A DNA stretch of 42,950 nucleotides, from contig JAJFHN010000033.1 in NCBI GenBank assembly GCA_021775595.1, positions 1 to 42,950 on the forward strand, given 5' to 3'. A program made the translations under genes and the position numbers. The notes below the pieces were generated by a model, which saw only the letters and a program-made list of their open reading frames with translations, ran no database searches and was not told where the DNA came from. Source of the DNA: Hyphomicrobiales bacterium (GTDB taxonomy: Bacteria; Pseudomonadota; Alphaproteobacteria; Rhizobiales; Methyloligellaceae). Positions 35,733-42,950 of the stretch are shown here, one piece after another; position 1 is the stretch's first letter, and every line of letters begins with the position of its first letter.

Positions 35733-37583
35733 TTATTTTCGCTGCCGGGCGATTGGTCGCGGCAGGTCCTCTTCGAGGGTTCTAAGCCATAGTTCGACAT
35801 TCACAAGATGCGTCAAGAGCGCGGCGTTGACGGAATTGGGCTCGGCGCGGAAGGAGTTCACCAATCCTGAAAGCGCGCCGGGCTCGGCGTAGCTTGCCAG
35901 GCGGCAATCTGGCTCTGCCAGATATGAGACGTAACGTCCCAATCCCGCATCGTCTTGCAACCAATCGGCTATGGGCAGCGTCAACCCGACTTTGCGGCGG
36001 TCGACGACGTCGGTGGGCAACCATTTGCGCGCGATGGTTTTAAGCAAAGGCTTGGTCTCGCCACCGGGTATGCGGATCGGATTGGGCACGCGGTTGAGAG
36101 CGCGGGCCAGCGGCATATGGGCAAAGGGCACGCGAGCCTCGACGCTTGCCGCCATCGCCATTTTGTCCTGACGCATGAGCAATGATCCCAAATAGGCCGT
36201 TTGGTCGACTGCCAGCATGCGGTCGCGAAAATCGCTGAAGCGGCTGGCTGCTTTTCCGCGCGCGCCAGGCGACGGTATCAGGCCGGGAAAGAGTTCAAAC
36301 AGGGCCGGCAGATCGACCAGCACGGAGGCGATCAATGGTGCATCGAAATAGCTGAAGCGCCGCAAATAGCTGTAGCGTGGAATGAGCGGCCAAAGCGCCT
36401 TGGGCACCAGCTTACCGATCATGCCGTGACGGGCCAGGGTGCGCCATTGGCGGTAACGGTCGTAACCGCCGAAAAACTCATCAGCCCCTTCGCCCGTCAG
36501 CACCACCTTATGACGTGCTTGGATTTTTTCGCACAGCAGCATCAGCATGACGCAGCCCAGGTGTGGCGTCGGGCCTTCCATATAATGGTTGGCGCGGGGC
36601 AGGGCATCGGCGAAGGCCCGGCCATCCAGGTCGACTTCCAGATGGTTTGGCTGGTAGCGCTCGACGACGGGCGCTCGGAACCGCGATTCATCGACGCGCG
36701 GGTCTTCGAGCCGGATCGAATAGCTGTCCAGGCGGCGGCCGATTTTCTCCGATGCCAAAGCCAGGACCAGACTGGAATCGACGCCGCCCGAGAGCTGGAT
36801 CGAGAAACCGACATCGCTTTGGAGATGATCATGCAGCGACCGGACCAAAACGTCTTCCGACAGTTCGAGCGCATGCTTGTGGTCAATGGCGGGATCGGCG
36901 TGCAGCGTGTCGAGGAGATCGGCGAAGCGGCGTTCCTTGTAGCTGCCCTCGGTGAGCGAAAACGTCGCTACGGTGCCTGGCGTTAGCATCTCGATGCCGC
37001 GCAAATTGGAGAGGTTGCCGGCGGCGAAACGGAAAACGAGCAATTCGGCCAGCGCGGCTGGATCAACTTGCGTCTTGCCGATCAGGCGCCGCAAGGGCCG
37101 CATTTCGCTGGCCGCCGCGAACAGGTTGCCAGCGCGCGCCAGATAGAGCGGCTTGATGCCCAATGGGTCGCGTGCGGCGGTAACGCGTTTGGTCTCGGTA
37201 TCGAAGACGACCAGCGCAAACATGCCTTCGAGCTTGTCGAACAGGGCTTCACCCCAATGGGCGAACCCCTCGGCGATCACTTCCGTATCGCCCTTTGTTT
37301 TGAGGACAACGCCGTGACCTTCAAGTTCGCGGGCAAGCGACTTGAAATTGTAGATCTCGCCATTGAAGACCAGGACATAACGGCCAGAGCGGTCGCGAAA
37401 GGGTTGGTCGGAGCGCGACTCGGGATCGAGGATTGCGAGGCGCCGAAAGACCATTGCGGCACCCGGTGTCTCATAGCGGTGACCGCTGTCGGGACCCCGG
37501 TGGAACAGGTCGTCGTCTGCGCCATCCAGCAGGCCGGGCGAGAATGTCCGGTCGAGTTCGAAAAACGCAGCGAAACCACACAT
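35733..37583 (-). CDS. Asparagine synthase (glutamine-hydrolysing)-type amidotransferase
   Basis: 616 residues of the AsnB family. The N-terminal Ntn glutaminase (about 2-205) begins with the nucleophile Cys2 (MCGF) and shows HRGPDSG and VVFNGEIYNF. The synthetase half carries the ATP PP-loop QLSGGVDSSLVLAL (Ser at about 265) and the VVLTGEGADEFFGGYDRYRQW and DKMAMAASVEARVPF blocks. It can amidate an acid: aspartate in AsnB, but glycan-cluster paralogues such as WbpS amidate uronic acids. Given the UDP-uronate genes nearby, a sugar amide is a fair guess. It starts at ATG 37583, nine bases after the PIG-L stop. Confidence 0.85.
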   Translation of the reverse strand: MCGFAAFFELDRTFSPGLLDGADDDLFHRGPDSGHRYETPGAAMVFRRLAILDPESRSDQPFRDRSGRYVLVFNGEIYNFKSLARELEGHGVVLKTKGDTEVIAEGFAHWGEALFDKLEGMFALVVFDTETKRVTAARDPLGIKPLYLARAGNLFAAASEMRPLRRLIGKTQVDPAALAELLVFRFAAGNLSNLRGIEMLTPGTVATFSLTEGSYKERRFADLLDTLHADPAIDHKHALELSEDVLVRSLHDHLQSDVGFSIQLSGGVDSSLVLALASEKIGRRLDSYSIRLEDPRVDESRFRAPVVERYQPNHLEVDLDGRAFADALPRANHYMEGPTPHLGCVMLMLLCEKIQARHKVVLTGEGADEFFGGYDRYRQWRTLARHGMIGKLVPKALWPLIPRYSYLRRFSYFDAPLIASVLVDLPALFELFPGLIPSPGARGKAASRFSDFRDRMLAVDQTAYLGSLLMRQDKMAMAASVEARVPFAHMPLARALNRVPNPIRIPGGETKPLLKTIARKWLPTDVVDRRKVGLTLPIADWLQDDAGLGRYVSYLAEPDCRLASYAEPGALSGLVNSFRAEPNSVNAALLTHLVNVELWLRTLEEDLPRPIARQRK

Positions 37584-37592
37584 TGCCGGTGC

Positions 37593-38483
37593 TCAATCCC
37601 GTGGCCGCGGGTCGGCTTGATCGTAATAGACGGGCTTGCCGCCGCGGAAATAGGTCCGGCAGAGCGTCATATAATCCTTCAGTGGTGCGACGAAAAACAT
37701 CTCGGCATAGCGGGGTCCGGGCGCGGACTTCAAGAAGCGCAAGTTCCACGCATTGAGACCGAGCGCGTAATGGGCCCAGTCGCGCTTGGCCATTTCCGAA
37801 GCGTAACAGCCGATCATATCGCGCTTGTCTTGCGCGACATCGCTGATGTCGATCACAACGTTGCCGAGCACGGCGGTATAGACCTGATAGGCCCAGATCT
37901 CGAGCTTGGGAGAAAATCCCGCCGTCTCGTGCGCCATCAACACCATGTCGGAGACCCGGCGGTGATCGTCGTGGTCGTCGAACAAGAAGGGCAGGAACAG
38001 CGTATCGGGCTCAAGCTCGCGCAATTTGTCCGCAAGAGCCTTGGCGCTGCTCTCCGTCATTGCGATTTCGCGGGTCATATGGCCCAGATAATGATGGCGC
38101 GCGCCGATCATCGCGAGCGCGGCTTCGGCCTCGGCCATGCGGTTATCGCGATATGCGTCGCTCTCATGGGAGCGCCCGCGGGTAAAATAGACAACGTCGA
38201 TCTGCGCGCCAGCACGCGCCGCCTTGATCAAGGTGCCGCCAGGACCAATGGCTTCATCGTCGATGTGGGGCGCCAGAACGCAAATACGCTTTCCCTGAGG
38301 TTCGCTCATTTCAAGCGGCGTGAGATTGCGCGAAAACCGCAATGTGTTGATGGCCTGGGATGCCGTTTCCAGGTCGCTCAAACTTTGCCAATCCTGGATC
38401 ATGAAGCGATAGCTTGCCCGCGACCAGGCCAGCGCGAAGAAGCGTTCGAGCAGTGCGCGTATGCGGTTGGTCGCGGAGGCCAT
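37593..38483 (-). CDS. PIG-L family (LmbE-like) deacetylase
   Basis: 296 residues. A helical N-terminal extension of about 60 residues (SYRFMIQDWQSLSDLETASQA) comes before the domain, which opens KRICVLAPHIDDEAIGPGG. The zinc-binding motif PHxDDE is at about 72-77, and the later histidines are HDDH at 171-174. Such enzymes remove N-acetyl from GlcNAc in a glycan lipid or small thiol (mycothiol, bacillithiol). In this operon a free amino sugar would be a natural acceptor for the acyltransferase-like gene ahead. The ATG overlaps the upstream stop by one base (TGATG). Confidence 0.85.
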   Translation of the reverse strand: MASATNRIRALLERFFALAWSRASYRFMIQDWQSLSDLETASQAINTLRFSRNLTPLEMSEPQGKRICVLAPHIDDEAIGPGGTLIKAARAGAQIDVVYFTRGRSHESDAYRDNRMAEAEAALAMIGARHHYLGHMTREIAMTESSAKALADKLRELEPDTLFLPFLFDDHDDHRRVSDMVLMAHETAGFSPKLEIWAYQVYTAVLGNVVIDISDVAQDKRDMIGCYASEMAKRDWAHYALGLNAWNLRFLKSAPGPRYAEMFFVAPLKDYMTLCRTYFRGGKPVYYDQADPRPRD

Positions 38484-39505
38484 CAGATCAACCGGTGCAG
38501 AGCTTTGAGTTCGCGCAGATTGTGCCGTTTGGCAACGGGCGGCAGCAGCGGCCAGACATAGCGGGCTGCATAGTGGAGCCTCTCATTGAGCGAGGGCCGC
38601 GCGGGCCGGGGTTGGGCAAACACATCAAAATGGTGCATGGCGAACTCGTCGCCGCCAATCTGTTTTTTCTTGAATTCGTAGACGCCGCTGCCCTCTCGCG
38701 ATTCCCCCAAGTCGATCCGCGCGACACCGCGTTCTCGGGCCATATCGGCAAACTCTTGCATCAGAAGTGAATTGACGCCCATCGGCAGCGCTTCCGGGCG
38801 TGAGGCGTTGAAGAGGTAGTGGGCATAAGGGCTTGCGATCAGAAACACCATGCCGGCAATCACCCGACCTTCTTGAGATGCCGTAATCAGAACGGCATCG
38901 CCGCCAAACCGCTCAAGCAGCAGTTCGAAATAGCGCTCATTGTGGATCGTCAGGCGCTTGGCCAGGCATTGATCGGCATAGACGCGGTACCAGGCGCTCA
39001 AATTTTCGGGCCCGAACTCGATCTCAAGCGCCTGTTTTTGCGCTTTGCGAATGGTGTTGCGCGCCTTCGAGGGAAGGGCCGACCAGAAAGCCTGGGGATC
39101 AGCTTCAAGTTCGAGCATGAAACTGGTGCGCGTCCAGTGGCGCGCCGTATTCGCGTCGATGGGCGCAGAGCCTGACGTCAAATCGCATGCGGCAATGCCG
39201 TGGCGCAGGGCATGGTCGCTCAGGGCTTTCAGCAAGGCCTTCGTGGCGCCGCTGTCTTCCGCCCTCACGCCAAAGGGCGTGCTGTAGAGCATTCGATGGC
39301 GCTGGGTATGATGGTAGACGAGTGCGCCACCATGAATGCGTTCGTCGTCATCTTGCACGATGAAGAGCGCGGGCTCACACGGATAGGCTTGGCCAAGAAC
39401 GTCGAGCCATGTGGGCTCGAGGAACGCCGCCGGGCTCTGCAGGCGCCCCAGATAGCTGCGCCATGTCGCGTACCGTGATGCTGGCGCCTGCTCTACTTTG
39501 TACAT
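38483..39505 (-). CDS. FemAB/GNAT-type (BioF2-like) acyl or aminoacyl transferase
   Basis: 340 residues with a double-GNAT layout like FemAB proteins: LGQAYPCEPALFIVQDDDERI for the first fold and KARNTIRKAQKQALEIEF leading to the second, GVNSLLMQEFADMARERGVARIDLG, with the acyl-donor strand MVFLIASPYAHYLF. Similar genes in exopolysaccharide/exosortase loci are called FemAB-related. Role: transfer of an aminoacyl or acyl group, probably to an amino sugar. It is the first gene of the five-gene operon, 157 bases from the shared palindrome at 39662. ATG 39505 has no striking Shine-Dalgarno. Confidence 0.75.
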   Translation of the reverse strand: MYKVEQAPASRYATWRSYLGRLQSPAAFLEPTWLDVLGQAYPCEPALFIVQDDDERIHGGALVYHHTQRHRMLYSTPFGVRAEDSGATKALLKALSDHALRHGIAACDLTSGSAPIDANTARHWTRTSFMLELEADPQAFWSALPSKARNTIRKAQKQALEIEFGPENLSAWYRVYADQCLAKRLTIHNERYFELLLERFGGDAVLITASQEGRVIAGMVFLIASPYAHYLFNASRPEALPMGVNSLLMQEFADMARERGVARIDLGESREGSGVYEFKKKQIGGDEFAMHHFDVFAQPRPARPSLNERLHYAARYVWPLLPPVAKRHNLRELKALHRLI

Positions 39506-39661
39506 GCTGTCGTCCAGAAAAGCCGCAGAAACGCGCGGCGTGTCGGTGTTGTCATAGCGCGTCGGCGTGCTTTAGGCATGGCCGCGCGGTCGTTTACGTT
39601 AAGTCCAATTTGCTCGGTTCCGCTCGGCTCGCTGATTGACCCAATCGGGCATTCGGGCTAA

Positions 39662-39680
39662 GTGTTCAGCTTCTGAACAC
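39662..39680. promoter_or_regulatory. Palindromic operator 1 in the divergent EPS promoter region
   Basis: GTGTTCAGCTTCTGAACAC: arms of eight bases with a three-base spacer. It lies 34 bases before the regulator start (39715) and 157 bases from the divergent FemAB-like start (39505). The inner GTTCAGCTTCTGAAC matches operator 2 in 14 of 15 positions. TTGACC at 39636-39641 could be a -35 for the plus-strand gene, so a repressor here would lie near -10 to +10. Regulator identity is inferred from adjacency. Confidence 0.6.
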
Positions 39681-39714
39681 GGTCGCAATTTAGAGTATTT
39701 GAGTCCGAACGCAA

Positions 39715-40353
39715 ATGCCCGACGCCGAAGAGCAAATTGTCCGTCGCCTATTGACGGCGATTGACCACGACGCCAGCGTTTCGCAACGGGGGCTTTCCGA
39801 TGAGATCGGCATCGCGGTTGGTTCGGTCAATTGGTATTTGAAGCGCTGCGTCAATAAGGGGCTGATCAAGCTGCAGCAAGCCCCGGTCAAGCGTTACCTC
39901 TATTATCTGACCCCACAAGGCTTCGACGAAAAAGCGCGGTTGACCGCGTCGTTCATTCAATCCTCCTTTGCGCTCTATCGCTTGGGCCGCAAGGAGTGCG
40001 CCGATTTCTTTCGCGACTGCGCGCAATCGGACAAGCAAAACGTGATTTTGGCGGGCGACGGTGATTTCGCCGAAATTGCCGTGCTCTCGAGCCTCGACAC
40101 AAAGTCCACCGCGCGCATGGTCATTGATAGCGCTTCAAAGCGCGAGACGTGTGGTGGCGTTCCCGTTGTCCCCAACCTGAAGGCGGCCCTCGGCCAGCTC
40201 GACGGACCGCCTGGCGCCATCCTGGTCTCGTCCCTCAACGATCCCAAGGGAACTTATCATGCCATCAGGGCGGAGGCGGCCGCTGCAGATCTCTCGCCCG
40301 ACATCATTCATGTCCCGCGTATTTTGAATTACAGGCCGGACCGCGATGACTGA
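39715..40353 (+). CDS. Winged-helix (MarR-EPS type) regulator with extra C-terminal domain
   Basis: 212 residues. The first 80 form a winged helix: ASVSQRGLSDEIGIAVGSVNWYLKRCVNKGL, read in parts, then KRYLYYLTPQGFDEKARL for the wing and the following helix. This matches the MarR-like regulators that accompany exopolysaccharide loci (TIGR04176-like). Those usually end near 105 residues; here about 110 more follow. The extra part has a Rossmann-like pattern: NVILAGDGDFAEIAVLSSL (beta-turn-helix), GGVPVVPNLKAAL, and a hydrophobic strand AILVSSL. It resembles the CoA- or nucleotide-sugar-binding fold of PglD/CapD N-termini, and could sense a metabolite. The stop overlaps the NusG-like start by eight bases. 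Confidence 0.8.
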   Translation: MPDAEEQIVRRLLTAIDHDASVSQRGLSDEIGIAVGSVNWYLKRCVNKGLIKLQQAPVKRYLYYLTPQGFDEKARLTASFIQSSFALYRLGRKECADFFRDCAQSDKQNVILAGDGDFAEIAVLSSLDTKSTARMVIDSASKRETCGGVPVVPNLKAALGQLDGPPGAILVSSLNDPKGTYHAIRAEAAAADLSPDIIHVPRILNYRPDRDD

Positions 40354-40873
40354 GCACCAAAAAGACATCCAGCCGGGCATGTGGATTGCGGCGACGACGC
40401 ACCATTTCAAGGAATCGTTGGCGACCGAAAACCTGCGAGCGCAGGGCTTTCAGGCCTATTGTCCGATGATCCGTAAACGGGTGCGCCACGCCAGGCGTCA
40501 AAGCGAAGTACTGCGTCCGCTGTTTCCAGGTTATGTCTTCATACGGTTCGATCCGCTCAGCACCCAATGGCGGCCGATCCTCTCGACGATCGGGGTGCGC
40601 ACGCTGATCCGCTTTGGCGATCAAATTGGCGTACTGCCGACCAACTTTGTGGAAAATCTGAGGATCCGCGAGGACCATGGCGCGATTCCGCTGCCGCGCG
40701 CCCGCGATCATTACGCGGCGGGCGAGCGCGTACGTATGCGCGAGGGACCCTTCGACGGTGTTATCGCGACGGTGCTGGTGGCCGACGACAAGGACCGGCT
40801 GCTTGTGCTGATGGATCTTTTGAAACGCGGCGTCAGAGTGAAGGTATCGATTGACGACGTCGTACCGGTTTGA
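40346..40873 (+). CDS. NusG paralogue / RfaH-like transcription antiterminator
   Basis: 175 residues. The NGN domain (about 10-110) has the NusG core WIAATTHHFKESLATENL, then RPLFPGYVFIRFDP; the KOW domain (about 122-175) is GERVRMREGPFDGVIATVL with RLLVLMDLLKRGVRVKVS. Housekeeping NusG usually lies beside rplK and secE, so this copy in an EPS locus is a specialised paralogue, like RfaH or LoaP, which lets polymerase read through long surface-glycan operons. It is translated with the winged-helix regulator (8-base overlap). A likely target element lies about 110 bases downstream. Confidence 0.85.
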   Translation: MTEHQKDIQPGMWIAATTHHFKESLATENLRAQGFQAYCPMIRKRVRHARRQSEVLRPLFPGYVFIRFDPLSTQWRPILSTIGVRTLIRFGDQIGVLPTNFVENLRIREDHGAIPLPRARDHYAAGERVRMREGPFDGVIATVLVADDKDRLLVLMDLLKRGVRVKVSIDDVVPV

Positions 40874-40919
40874 GCCATCAATGAATGCCGTCGCCGGTCC
40901 ATCGACCGTCAGGGCGTTG

Positions 40920-40947
40920 TTGACGTTCAGTTTCTGAACATGATATG
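40920..40947 (+). promoter_or_regulatory. Candidate promoter with palindromic operator 2 in its spacer
   Basis: TTGACG (40920-40925) and GATATG (40942-40947) with 16 bases between make a moderate -35/-10 pair facing the carbamoyltransferase. The palindrome GTTCAGTTTCTGAAC (40925-40939) fills the spacer, where bound protein would block polymerase. It matches the operator at 39662 in 14 of 15 bases, and both are followed by AC or AT. Confidence 0.55.
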
Positions 40948-40964
40948 GCCGAACCGTCGGGACT

Positions 40965-40979
40965 GGGTGAATTTCACCC
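40965..40979. promoter_or_regulatory. Second palindrome in the carbamoyltransferase leader
   Basis: GGGTGAATTTCACCC: seven-base arms around one T. It lies 17 bases after the putative -10, so it would be in the early transcript. It could be an operator for another protein or a small RNA hairpin; there is no U-run to suggest a terminator. Confidence 0.35.
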
Positions 40980-40984
40980 GGTCT

Positions 40985-40992
40985 GCGGTAGC
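40985..40992 (+). promoter_or_regulatory. ops-like element in the carbamoyltransferase leader
   Basis: GCGGTAGC, in the context TGCGGTAGCCGTGG, matches the core of the enterobacterial ops element (GGCGGTAGCGTG) that recruits RfaH to paused polymerase. It lies 88 bases before the ATG at 41080, on the non-template strand in the right direction, and about 110 bases after the gene for an RfaH-like protein. The same eight bases also occur once inside the DUF2865 gene (11158-11165), so the match alone is weak; position is what makes it credible. Confidence 0.4.
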
Positions 40993-41079
40993 CGTGGCGC
41001 AACTATGATTGCGGCAGCCGGTCGAACGATCCGATAAGCACACTTTCCAAAAATCACAAATAAGCTCTGATCCATTCCT

Positions 41080-42810
41080 ATGGCCAATCCCATTCATATC
41101 CTCGGTATCCATGACGGCCACAATTGCGGCGCCACGCTGGTCAGCGACGGCGTCGTCGTTGCCTCGGTCAGCGAAGAACGCTTGAGCCGGCGCAAGAACG
41201 AGGTCGGCTACCCGGCGCGTGCGATCGAAAATGTTTTGAAAATCGGCGGCGTCGATGCCGCGGAGCTTTCAGAAATCGCCTATGCGTCGCTCTTTATGCA
41301 CGCATCCGATTATCTACAAGAAATCGATGCCTGGTACGCGGTGGGGCTGGCCGATCAGATGGCGGCCGAGCAAAAGCCAAAGGATTATCAAAAAATCGTA
41401 TTCGAGCAGCGCAAGCGCGACCGCATCGATCAAGTGGTCAAGCATTTGGGCGTAGCCGAATCGCAGATCCATTTCATCGAGCACCATTTGGCGCATTTGG
41501 CGTGTGCCTATTACACCGATCCCAAGCCGCAGGAGGGCCAGGCTGTACTGGGCCTGACATGCGATGGGGCAGGCGATGGGCTTTGCGCCACGGTCTCGGT
41601 CTGCGAAGGCAATACAATCACCCGCATCGCGGATACCGACCGCCACGCGTCGCTGGGCAAGATTTATTCGCGCGCCACGTTTTTGATGGGCATGAAACCC
41701 TGGGAGCACGAATACAAGCTGATGGGGATGGCGCCCTATGCCGATCATGAGCGTTCGGAGCGAGCGGTTGAGCCGCTGCGCAATCTGTTGAAGCTGCGAG
41801 ATGACGGCTTGGGATTTGCCCGGGCTGGCGAGTTGTCGACAAACTATTGCTACGAGTATCTGCGGGATTGTTTCGAACGCGTGCGGTTCGACACCATCGC
41901 CGGCGCCTTGCAGCGGTTCACCGAAGACATGCTGATCGACTGGGTGCGCGCGGCAATCGCCCATACCGGGCTCAACCACATCGTGGCGGGTGGCGGCGTC
42001 TTCATGAACGTGAAGGCAAACATGCTGATCGCGGCTCTGCCTGAAGTCGCCTCGCTCTATGTGATGCCATCGGCTGCCGATGAATCCTTGTCGATCGGAT
42101 CGGCGCTGCACAGATTCTATCAGAAGACCGATGAGCGCGATCACACAGCAAGCCGCCTCGCCAACCTCTATCTCGGCGGCGAATTCAGCCGCGCCGAGGA
42201 ACAGTCCGCTGTCGATGAGGGGCTGAATGGAGGCGCGTTCAACGTTCAGTGTCCCAACGACATGAACCGCACGATTGCCGACCTGCTCGCCAAGGGTGAG
42301 ATCGTCGCCAGTTGCCGAGGGCGCATGGAATGGGGCGCCCGCGCACTCGGCAACCGCTCGATCCTGACCAGCGCGGACGACTATGCCCGTGTCGACGTGA
42401 TCAACCAAATGATCAAGATGCGCGATTTTTGGATGCCATTCGCGCCCTCCATTCTGGAGGATGCCGCGCCGCGCTATTTTGACGATCCAAAGGATCTAAA
42501 GCCGTGGTTCATGACGATGGCCTACGCCGCAAAGGAGAGCGGTTACGGTGACCTCAAAGCGGGCGCTCATCCGCGCGACCGCACGATCCGTCCCCAGTTG
42601 GTGACCCGTAAAGCAAATCCCGATTACGCCAGCGTGATCGAGCACTTCGATAAGGAGACCGGCCGCGGCGTGGTGTTGAACACCTCATTCAACTTGCATG
42701 GCGAACCGATCGTTCACTCACCCGCCGATGCGATCCGCGTGCTCAAACTCTCCGGGCTCAATCATTTGGCTCTCAACAATTTTTTGATCACCAAACAAGA
42801 CGCGGCATGA
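41080..42810 (+). CDS. NodU/CmcH-family carbamoyltransferase
   Basis: 576 residues. The N-terminal Kae1-like part (1-350) starts ILGIHDGHNCGATLVSDG and has the metal-binding IEHHLAHLACAYY, LGLTCDGAGDG and VAGGGVFMNVKAN. The C-terminal part (about 385-570) has MEWGARALGNRSIL, MRDFWMPFAPSIL and VVLNTSFNLHGEPIV, all typical of NodU and TobZ. It moves a carbamoyl group from carbamoyl phosphate, through carbamoyl-AMP, to a hydroxyl of a sugar. No clear Shine-Dalgarno precedes ATG 41080. The 206-base leader with palindromes and ops-like element suggests it opens an operon extending right; its stop overlaps the next gene as ATGA. Confidence 0.9.
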   Translation: MANPIHILGIHDGHNCGATLVSDGVVVASVSEERLSRRKNEVGYPARAIENVLKIGGVDAAELSEIAYASLFMHASDYLQEIDAWYAVGLADQMAAEQKPKDYQKIVFEQRKRDRIDQVVKHLGVAESQIHFIEHHLAHLACAYYTDPKPQEGQAVLGLTCDGAGDGLCATVSVCEGNTITRIADTDRHASLGKIYSRATFLMGMKPWEHEYKLMGMAPYADHERSERAVEPLRNLLKLRDDGLGFARAGELSTNYCYEYLRDCFERVRFDTIAGALQRFTEDMLIDWVRAAIAHTGLNHIVAGGGVFMNVKANMLIAALPEVASLYVMPSAADESLSIGSALHRFYQKTDERDHTASRLANLYLGGEFSRAEEQSAVDEGLNGGAFNVQCPNDMNRTIADLLAKGEIVASCRGRMEWGARALGNRSILTSADDYARVDVINQMIKMRDFWMPFAPSILEDAAPRYFDDPKDLKPWFMTMAYAAKESGYGDLKAGAHPRDRTIRPQLVTRKANPDYASVIEHFDKETGRGVVLNTSFNLHGEPIVHSPADAIRVLKLSGLNHLALNNFLITKQDAA

Positions 42811-42950
42811 CGGCTCTAAGCCTCGGCGAGAAAGGACACGGGACGCACCCCGAGGGTGGCAGGTGGTACCGGCCATCCAAGGTGACCGTCCGGCGGCCGC
42901 CGCTGCCTTGGAAAGAGCGCCAATTGCGAGATGTCGATGTCTGGCAAGCC
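42807..42950 (+). CDS. Start of an unidentified gene, 3'-partial
   Basis: ATG 42807 overlaps the carbamoyltransferase stop (ATGA), and the frame stays open for 48 codons to the window edge. The piece is polar and basic (RWYRPSKVTVRRPPLPWKERQ), with no signal peptide or helix. The family is not recognisable from this much. Four-base overlap suggests a coupled operon gene. Confidence 0.55.
   Translation, partial: MTALSLGEKGHGTHPEGGRWYRPSKVTVRRPPLPWKERQLRDVDVWQA

Noticed and set aside
37068-38561. 497-codon open frame on the plus strand
   Set aside because: It lies antisense to asnB and the PIG-L gene, both clear by catalytic motifs. Long antisense frames are expected in GC-rich codons.
1-42950. 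CRISPR array, insertion sequence, phage or toxin-antitoxin genes
   Set aside because: I found no regularly spaced repeats, transposase or integrase motifs, or adjacent small toxin/antitoxin pair in the window.

Overview
The window is about 43 kb of GC-rich, gene-dense bacterial chromosome, closed by gene content only. A DUF2865 secreted protein, the rpiA-gor pair, an Atm1-type exporter, a psd-pssA operon and class II DAHP synthase together point to an alphaproteobacterium, most likely of the Hyphomicrobiales (Rhizobiales) or a nearby marine lineage; I cannot name a genus. There is no CRISPR array, rRNA, insertion sequence or phage gene.

Positions 1-26,816 are mostly housekeeping. In order they hold: a secreted protein running off the left edge, succinate-semialdehyde dehydrogenase, ribose-5-phosphate isomerase, glutathione reductase, a short-chain dehydrogenase, a lone initiating sugar-phosphate transferase, a GCS2-type carboxylate-amine ligase, class II DAHP synthase, a methyltransferase, glutamine-dependent NAD synthetase, DUF2865, a glycine-rich membrane protein, a fatty acid desaturase, a ChrR-like cupin, cysS, an unlisted 40-residue membrane protein overlapping both neighbours, citramalate synthase, a LOG-family hydrolase, a LysM protein, Atm1-like ABC exporter, psd, pssA, carbonic anhydrase, typA and two envelope or stress proteins. 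Glutathione reductase, the GCS2 ligase and the Atm1-like exporter suggest an active glutathione economy.

Positions 26,943-42,950 are a surface-polysaccharide locus that continues past the right edge. Precursor genes (UDP-uronate 4-epimerase and a UDP-HexNAc-type 6-dehydrogenase) lie beside a CysN/CysC-like sulfate-activation gene that lacks the whole GTPase domain. A tight five-gene minus-strand operon follows (FemAB/GNAT-like acyltransferase, PIG-L deacetylase, AsnB-type amidotransferase, sulfotransferase-like protein, GT4 glycosyltransferase). glnS, a DUF374 acyltransferase and tRNA-Gln(CUG) sit between these two parts. Divergent from the operon is a control module: a winged-helix regulator with an extra Rossmann-like C-terminal domain, overlapping a NusG/RfaH-type antiterminator, then a NodU-type carbamoyltransferase that appears to open a further operon.

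The most interesting signals are in this control module. A near-identical 15-base palindrome (GTTCAG-Y-TTCTGAAC) occurs exactly twice in the two promoter regions, once upstream of the regulator and divergent operon and once upstream of the carbamoyltransferase. The leader of the carbamoyltransferase also carries GCGGTAGC, the core of the enterobacterial ops element read by RfaH. My working model is a repressor-plus-antiterminator circuit for a polysaccharide decorated by sulfate, carbamoyl, amide and acyl groups. The sequence supports the parts; the circuit and the chemistry are inference.
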